64,000 nucleotides of DNA from Eutypa lata (Eukaryota > Ascomycota > Sordariomycetes > Xylariales > Diatrypaceae). Below are positions 57,998 to 64,000 of this stretch, piece by piece. Positions within the stretch are counted from its first letter, which is position 1. Every line of letters starts with the position of its first letter. Where the stretch lies: assembly GCA_022661535.1 (NCBI GenBank), contig JAKULF010000010.1:1178001-1242000 (forward strand), in the 5' to 3' direction. The position numbers were made by a program, and so were the translations under genes. A model generated the notes under the pieces. That model was given only the letters and a program-made list of their open reading frames with translations, had not been told where the DNA came from and searched no databases.

Positions 57998-58592
57998 TTA
58001 CGAGAAGCGGTCGCCTTTGGGACTTTTATACGGAACACTACTCTCGTACTTGCTCTTTTCGAGCACCCTTTGCCCTTCCGTCGCTGGTGCATGTCTGGTA
58101 GGAGCTGGGTCGCCACTTGCTTCTTGACTAGGGGATCCCGAAGGATCGGTTCGTGGAGTGCCGGTCCCGTTCTCTGCCGAACCGCCCATGGCTGATGCTG
58201 AAAATGGTCTGTTGGGGACGTTGTCTGAATATTCGAGGGAATCGATCATCTGTCTCTTCTTGCGGGATTCTTCCAACCGTGCCTGCCTATCTGCGTTGAT
58301 GCTCCTCTTTGCCAAAACGTATGCGCCTCCACCAGCTAGTCGTAGACATATAGGTTAGCAGAGCGCAACATGTTTTAAAAGGAAACTAGACACATGAAAC
58401 CTACCAGCACATAGAGCTCCCCAGCCCATCCTAATCGGCAACCGAACATTAGCGATCATAGGTCTTCAGCTTGGCATGCGCAATCGCGATTTAATAACGT
58501 ACCAGAATGATTTCACCTTAGCAAGAAGTATTAGCTTTGGGTAGCCCTTCGTGTTACGAGAAGGAGGAACATGGGAAACTTACGGTATTCAT
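57998..58592 (-). CDS. Small membrane-anchored protein, probably DUF4748 type
   Basis: Four exons: 58592-58584 (9 nt), 58516-58503 (14 nt), 58430-58405 (26 nt) and 58335-57998; 128 aa. The three micro-exons code MNTVKSFWMGWGALCAAGG, cut here at the last junction, and each has a proper donor (GTAAGT, GTACGT, GTAGGT) and AG acceptor. The product has one N-terminal hydrophobic segment (WGALCAAGGGAYVLA), then KRSINADRQARLEESRKKRQ, and a disordered Ser/Pro/Gly tail ending KSPKGDRFS. The arrangement fits a small mitochondrial or ER membrane protein facing the cytosol; the function is unknown. The DUF4748 label is from memory of similar fungal proteins and is the least certain part. Confidence 0.68.
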
Positions 58593-60131
58593 CTTGAACA
58601 GCTGTGGTTGGTTGTATGGGTTCTTAGACTGTGAAGTTGTTGAACGCGAAGTGAGAGGATATTGGGAGGCAAAAACCCCATTGAAGAGCTGTCTTGAGAA
58701 AATATTACTCCTAGCACTATTCTACTACCGTAAAGTGGTACGATTATTATGAATTGAGGTTTATGACCTATCGGATAGCGGCTAGGCAATGTATGCAGGC
58801 AATCTGTTAGCCGCATTTGAATGCTTTTAGCGGGGAACATTTGCCGGCTGGCTGGGTGTCTGGACTGAAGAGCCTCTCTCCTAACGGACGTTGTCGAGAT
58901 ACTTTACTAACCCAAGTTGGGCCATGACATCTCAAGCTTCTATCATCCATAACACAGTTGGGTTTTAGAATTCTCTTAGATGATATGTGTATAATAATCC
59001 TATGCAATATTTGAAGGTATATATGGTATGCAATTGTTATAACTTCTTAATGGGTATAATCATCTACGGGTATAAGAACTACTTGTCAGGTTGACACGGC
59101 AGAATAAAAGTAGGTATTCGTAGACTGCCGGGGCCCAGGCCGTCCACCTACAAAATGTATTAATAGATCTATTTGCCCATATTTGGGAAGTCTCAGTAAC
59201 TAGGGCGTCTAACAAAGCATCATGTCAATGTCCTGAATGTGTAAGTGTAAGCCCAACTTTGGAATTGCGCCTCTCTCATTCCTCGTCTAGTGGGATCTGC
59301 ACCTTGTTTCCTAGGCAGTCATTTTATCGCATACGTGGTAACAGGTAGTACTGAGTACGTATCTACACTGCTATTGCTATATATATGTGTAATGCGATGG
59401 GTTCTCAGGTCGGACGAACTTGTATTGAAGTTCAAGATTATTACGATATCAAGTTTCAGACTAATAGTTGTTAGCATGAGAGATTAAGTTAGTACAACAT
59501 GAGCTTCGCTAGCTTTGGGTCACTACCACCGTATCCCGTAACTATGTATACTGCGTTACGTGTGATTCAAACTAGGAATTCCCGCTTTTAGGTTCTTTCT
59601 CAGGGCCAGGGCCACACCCAACGGTTAATTACTTAGGTACTTACTTACCAATAGCAGCCATGTATGCAACACATCTCTTTGTATGTTGATCGTCAAGGCT
59701 GGAACGTTCAAACAAATAACATTCTGAGTAAATTTACAACTCTGCAACTGGCTATTTACATTTCGTTTTGGCGGGAAGACGACAAAACCAACACCGCCCC
59801 GGAGCCCCCGTCACCCGTCACCCGTCACCACCATTACGACGATCACCACCACCCCCACTATACCTGCATGTAGACGGCCAACACTAAAAAGAGTCCGGCT
59901 TCAACATCTTGACTACAATTACGACTACCCCCGAGACTAAAAACAGCAGATCTCCCGAAGAATTTGGACTTGCGACTATAAGCGTTTAGAGACGTCGTTA
60001 TCACGATACCAGGTCTTACTGGATCGTTTCCCATGGCTAGGGATGTCATGGGTGTAATAAAGAGTCGCAAACCTACCTACACATCTAGACATACACCTCG
60101 CAGCCCCTATATCAACGAGATCTCTTAAGCC
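58593..60131. other. Divergent intergenic region, no gene recognised
   Basis: About 1.5 kb with the promoters of the small membrane protein and the 5-phosphatase. ACCCGTC tandem (CACCCGTCACCCGTCACC) near 59810-59828. No gene seen. Confidence 0.5.
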
Positions 60132-63100
60132 ATGGAGTCCAACGGGCAGGAAGGGCCTGATGGCTCGTCTCTGGTGAGAATATTGTTATTTGTTCTGCTG
60201 CTGGCTTTTAACTGAACAACCGCTACTCTAGAAATCTGTCTCTTCTCTGAGATCACGGTTCGAGAATATGCAGAAAGAACCTCCTACGACGCCAACTACA
60301 CCTACAGTAGCACAGCCACCTGTTTCTATACCTACTTCTGTCCCTGCTTCTGTCCCTGCTCCTCCACCGCCGCGACCAGTCAGTCGTTCACCGTCTCCGA
60401 AACCTCCTCCTGTACCCAACACGAGACCTAACCGAAGTACTGTTGCCGGCTCCTCTCAGCAAAATGGGCCAGTGAAACCGCGGGAGAGTCTCGACATCCC
60501 AAGGCCGCAACCACCCACCCATATATCCACGCCCAGTTTCATTAATAGCGGAATTGGTTCGAAACGTTCTTCTCGCATCATGAATCCTCCGCCTCTAAGC
60601 CCGAACCCTACGAAACCGCCGAGCGTGTTAGTCGACCCTCCACATTCACCCCCACGAGAAAACAATGTCATAACACCGTTGGGGGATCCGGGTTCCCGCT
60701 TGAATCCTGACCCTCAGAGGGGTCCTACCACACCGGTCACTCCACTAGGTCGACCTTTCAAGATTCCTAGCCGTCCTAACACCCCAGGGTTCGAACCGGG
60801 TCGGTCACCCAAGCTCAATGCCTCCCAACCCCCATCACCGCCTCCACCACGGAGATCTGGCGAGTTCAGGAGAGACCGCGATGTAAAACCACCACCCCCT
60901 ATAAACCGGGCAGAGAAGCCTAGTGTTCGAATGTCAAACTTGATGGAGAATATTCCTAAACTAGAAGCAAGCCCTCGCGTCGCAGATCGACGTTCTCCTT
61001 TTAGTAGTCCTCCGGAAAGCGACGATGAGAAGGCACCACCAGTGCTCCCAGCTCGCCCACCGCGGCCTTCCCAACAGCAGAAAGCGCCATTGACAAGGAC
61101 TTCCACGATGCCTATAACCCAGAGCTTTGAGCCTCCACCAGTCCATCATTCCGTTGTTAATAAAAGGCGAGATCAAGATGCGAATGAGCAGGCAGCATTC
61201 TCTACGGCATCCCAGTTTCCTACTCCTCGTCCTAATTTACCATCCCGGCCTCAAACAACTGCTGAGGCCGAGCCTACCCGTGCTCCCCCCTCAAATGCTA
61301 TGCCCAGACCTCCACCTCATCCCCCAAGACCAAGTGTAATCACATCTAATGCCACGATAGACCCTACCTTGGATGCATCGCAAAATGCTAAGAGGGCAGT
61401 TTCTAATCCTATGACTCAATTTGCGCCTCCACCGTCACGAACACATAATAGGTCTATGACCGTAGATAGGACATCTGACAGAACTCCTGCCCAATTCCGC
61501 GAACCTCCTCGGAGAATTGCTGTAGAGAGAGATCAACAAATGGATATCCTATCACCAACCGTGTCGACAGGTTCCCCACAGATTAATACTGTATATCCAG
61601 ACGCCTCGAAAATAAATCGCCGAAGTCCCTTCGCCAAACAAGGAAATCATGAAATCTATACAAAATATGATACAAGAGTATTCGATGTCTGCGGCCAGTA
61701 TGTGTGTACTAGTGGGCATCTCACCCGTGTGTGGAGCATGCTCGATGGCGACCAACTGACGAGCTTTGCTCATGGGGAGGGAATAAAAGCAACCGCAGTA
61801 AAATTTAAGGTCACTCTGGATATTCGGTATGAAAGCACAAGACTATGGATAGGTACCAACACTGGAGAACTTATGGAAGCCGATGCTGCAACCCAGAGTA
61901 TCATCGCTAGCAAGCCAAACGTACACGGACGATTTGAGGTGATCAGGATTTTCAGACACTTCAATGAGATGTGGACCTTAGATGAAAGCGGTACTCTACA
62001 TGTTTGGGGGCCAGATGGCGAAGGGCTCGCAAATTTGAATAATAACCCCCATCAAACATTTAGATTACCCAGGGGGCATACATTCTCAATGATCGTCGGC
62101 GAGGAACTCTGGCACGCTACTGGGAAAGAGATTCGTATATTCCATCCTACAGTGGATGGACGTACGCAGGTTCAAGTTCTCGTGCGACCTTTAATTTCAG
62201 AGGGCGCAGGTGAAGTAACATCGGGAGCTCTCCTCAAAACGCAACCGGGTAAAGTATTTTTCGGTCATGCTGATGGCAAAGTCAGCATCTACTCGCAATC
62301 AGATTTTACGTGTCTAAGTGTGCTCACCATAAGTAATTACAAGATCAACGCGCTCGCAGGGGTGGGCAGACATATATGGGCAGGTTACAACAGTGGGAAA
62401 ATATGTGTTTATGACGTTGAAACATCCCCTTGGGTGGTCAAGAAGGATTTCCAGGCACACAAGGACCCGGTTATAAAAATCATCTCCGATCCGTCAAGCT
62501 TTTATTATATCGACCGCCTTCAGGTTATATCCTTGGGCGCTGATAACGTACTCAGATCGTGGGACGGTTTGTTACAAGACGACTTCCTCGAAACGGAGAT
62601 GAAAGCTATCGACACGCGGTATTGCACATTCCAAGATATCAAGGTCTTGGCTATGACTTGGAACGCCGGTGCTTCCACCCCGAGTAGTCTCAGGAATTCG
62701 AAGTCCGATTCTGTCTTCATCCAGAGTCTTATACAATCAAATGGCACTCCGGACGTACTTATTTTTGGCTTCCAAGAGTTGGTCGATCTTGAAGATAAGA
62801 CAGCTACTGCGAAACGGCTGTTCAAGTCTAAGAAGAAAGACCCAGTGACTGAACAAGAACGGATGAGCCACCAGTATCGGGATTGGAGAGACTTCTTAGT
62901 TAGGAGTCTAGATGACTTTATGCCTGCTGATACCCTCTATCATTTACTACACACGGCAACCCTTGTGGGTTTGTTTACCTGTATTTTTGTCAAGTCAAGC
63001 ATACACGGCCGTATTCGAAACCTGACTAGCTCACAAATCAAACGAGGCATGGGCGGCTTGCACGGAAATAAAGGAGCGATCGTCGTGCGCTTTATGGTAG

Positions 63101-63941
63101 ACGATACGTCTCTCTGTTTCATCAACTGCCATCTCGCGGCCGGTCAGAGCCAAGCCAACGCGCGGCATAACGACATCAAGGAAATCATGGAGACTCCCAT
63201 CTTCCAGCCCGAAATCGACCCCACCGTTCGGATGGACAGCTTCACCGGCGGAGGCGACGGCTCCATGATCCTGGATCACGAGCTCTGCCTTCTCAACGGC
63301 GACCTGAACTACCGGATCGACACGATGTCGCGCGACACGGTGGTCCACGCCGTCAAGGCCGGCAACCTCGCAAAGCTGCTCGACCGCGACCAGCTCCTGG
63401 TGGCGCGCCGGCGGAACCCGGCCTTCAAGCTGCGGGCGTTCGAAGAGATGCCCATTACGTTCGCCCCGACGTACAAGTACGACGTGGGCACCGACACTTA
63501 CGACTCGAGCGAGAAGAAGCGGTCGCCGGCCTGGTGCGACCGCCTGCTGCACCGGGGCAGCGGCCGCATCCAGCAGCTCGATTACCGCCGCCACGAGGTC
63601 CACGTGTCCGACCATCGCCCCGTCACCGGTCGCTTCAAGTTCACCGTCAAGTCCATCTCCCCCCGCGAACGCATCCTGGCCTGGGCCGACTGCCAGCAGC
63701 AATTCGAGGCCTTTCGGCAGAAAGAGGGCCAAGAGGAGAAGTACGTTTTATCCCCTGAACATTCACGTTAATGTGTCAGTTCATGGATGCGTGTATCTGG
63801 ATATAGCTAACAATGCAACATCAAAATAGGCTTAATTACTTGATGAACTTGATCGGATATGACCAAGCCACAAGCCAGCAGTTGATCCAGGATAAGGATA
63901 CCAGGAAACTCCAACGCAGTCCGAGTCGGCACGTAGAATAG
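60132..63941 (+). CDS. Inositol-polyphosphate/phosphoinositide 5-phosphatase with beta-propeller region
   Basis: Removes the 5-phosphate from phosphoinositides such as PI(4,5)P2, acting in membrane traffic and actin control. Three exons: 60132-60173, 60232-63740 and 63830-63941; 1220 aa. The first exon codes MESNGQEGPDGSSL. Residues about 25-480 are Pro/Ser rich and probably disordered, with many PxxP motifs that could bind SH3 domains. Residues about 486-790 contain WD-like blades (SGHLTRVWSMLDGDQLTSFA, ADNVLRSWDGLL). The IPPc catalytic domain begins near residue 815 with VLAMTWNAG, then GFQELVDLEDK, KRGMGGLHGNKGAIVVRF, NGDLNYRID, SPAWCDRLLHR and SDHRPVTGRF. All catalytic motifs are present. 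The last exon adds a short tail ending RSPSRHVE. The layout resembles OCRL/type II-like fungal enzymes and lacks a SAC domain. Confidence 0.93.
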
Positions 63942-64000
63942 GAGAACCGCGTGTCACCGCCGCCGCCGGAAAATGAGGAGGACACCATCAAAGGATGGAA

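Noticed and set aside
63031..63732. Antisense 233-codon frame opposite the 5-phosphatase
   Set aside because: Shadow of the GC-biased catalytic-domain coding sequence, which has all expected motifs on the plus strand.

Overview
This window is genomic DNA of a filamentous ascomycete (Pezizomycotina, most likely a Sordariomycete; family not resolved). Coding regions are split by short introns (mostly 50-120 bp) with GTANGT-type donors and CTAAC/CTAAT-type branch sites. The products are typical fungal proteins: Dal5-type permease, DCR2-like phosphatase, Lag1 ceramide synthases, PTH11-like receptor, SNF4, VAC8, IMP1, DFG5-type GH76, questin-oxidase-like enzyme. No ribosomal genes, CRISPR arrays, insertion sequences or phage elements are visible. 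I rebuilt exon structures by hand from reading frame, splice phase and family motifs; they are models, not transcript-supported.

Layout, left to right. 0.4-2.7 kb: anion/allantoate-type MFS permease (-). 5.0-6.9 kb: DCR2-like metallophosphatase (-). 8.0-11.6 kb: two divergently transcribed ceramide synthase genes sharing a promoter of about 550 bp. 11.6-14.9 kb: AT-rich gene-poor stretch with a tRNA-like fragment. 14.9-16.5 kb: PTH11-like seven-helix receptor (+) with a damaged or unusually spliced second helix. 16.7-18.1 kb: second MFS transporter (-). 18.6-19.2 kb: short C2H2 zinc-finger gene behind a repeated CGCCAC leader. 21.7-28.5 kb: RhoGAP/coiled-coil protein and the AMPK gamma subunit SNF4, both (-). 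28.5-32.5 kb: gene-poor. 32.5-34.6 kb: VAC8 (+). 35.3-36.4 kb: IMP1 (-). 38.1-39.1 kb: mitochondrial IF3 (+). 39.9-41.3 kb: GPI-anchored GH76 mannosidase (-). 43.0-44.2 kb: NAP/Vps75-like histone chaperone (-). 44.9-45.8 kb: secreted CVNH lectin-like protein (-). 45.8-47.8 kb: degraded sequence. 47.8-48.4 kb: Cys-rich protein of unknown function (-). 49.9-51.3 kb: secreted tyrosinase (+). 52.1-54.7 kb: AflY/questin-oxidase-like Baeyer-Villiger enzyme (+). 55.2-57.1 kb: CID/SR RNA-processing protein (-). 58.0-58.6 kb: small membrane-anchored protein with micro-exons (-). 60.1-63.9 kb: large inositol-polyphosphate 5-phosphatase (+).

Most genes are independent housekeeping functions: sphingolipid and phosphoinositide metabolism, vacuole inheritance, mitochondrial protein processing and translation, glucose signalling, wall assembly. 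Between them lie accessory islands: the receptor/transporter/zinc-finger stretch at 12-20 kb and the CVNH/degraded/tyrosinase/AflY-like stretch at 44-55 kb. I see no complete secondary-metabolite cluster and no convincing wholly new system. The most interesting leads are the paired ceramide synthases with a changed active-site motif in one copy, the orphan zinc-finger gene with its repeat leader, apparent GC-AG introns in both transporter genes, and the disrupted receptor.
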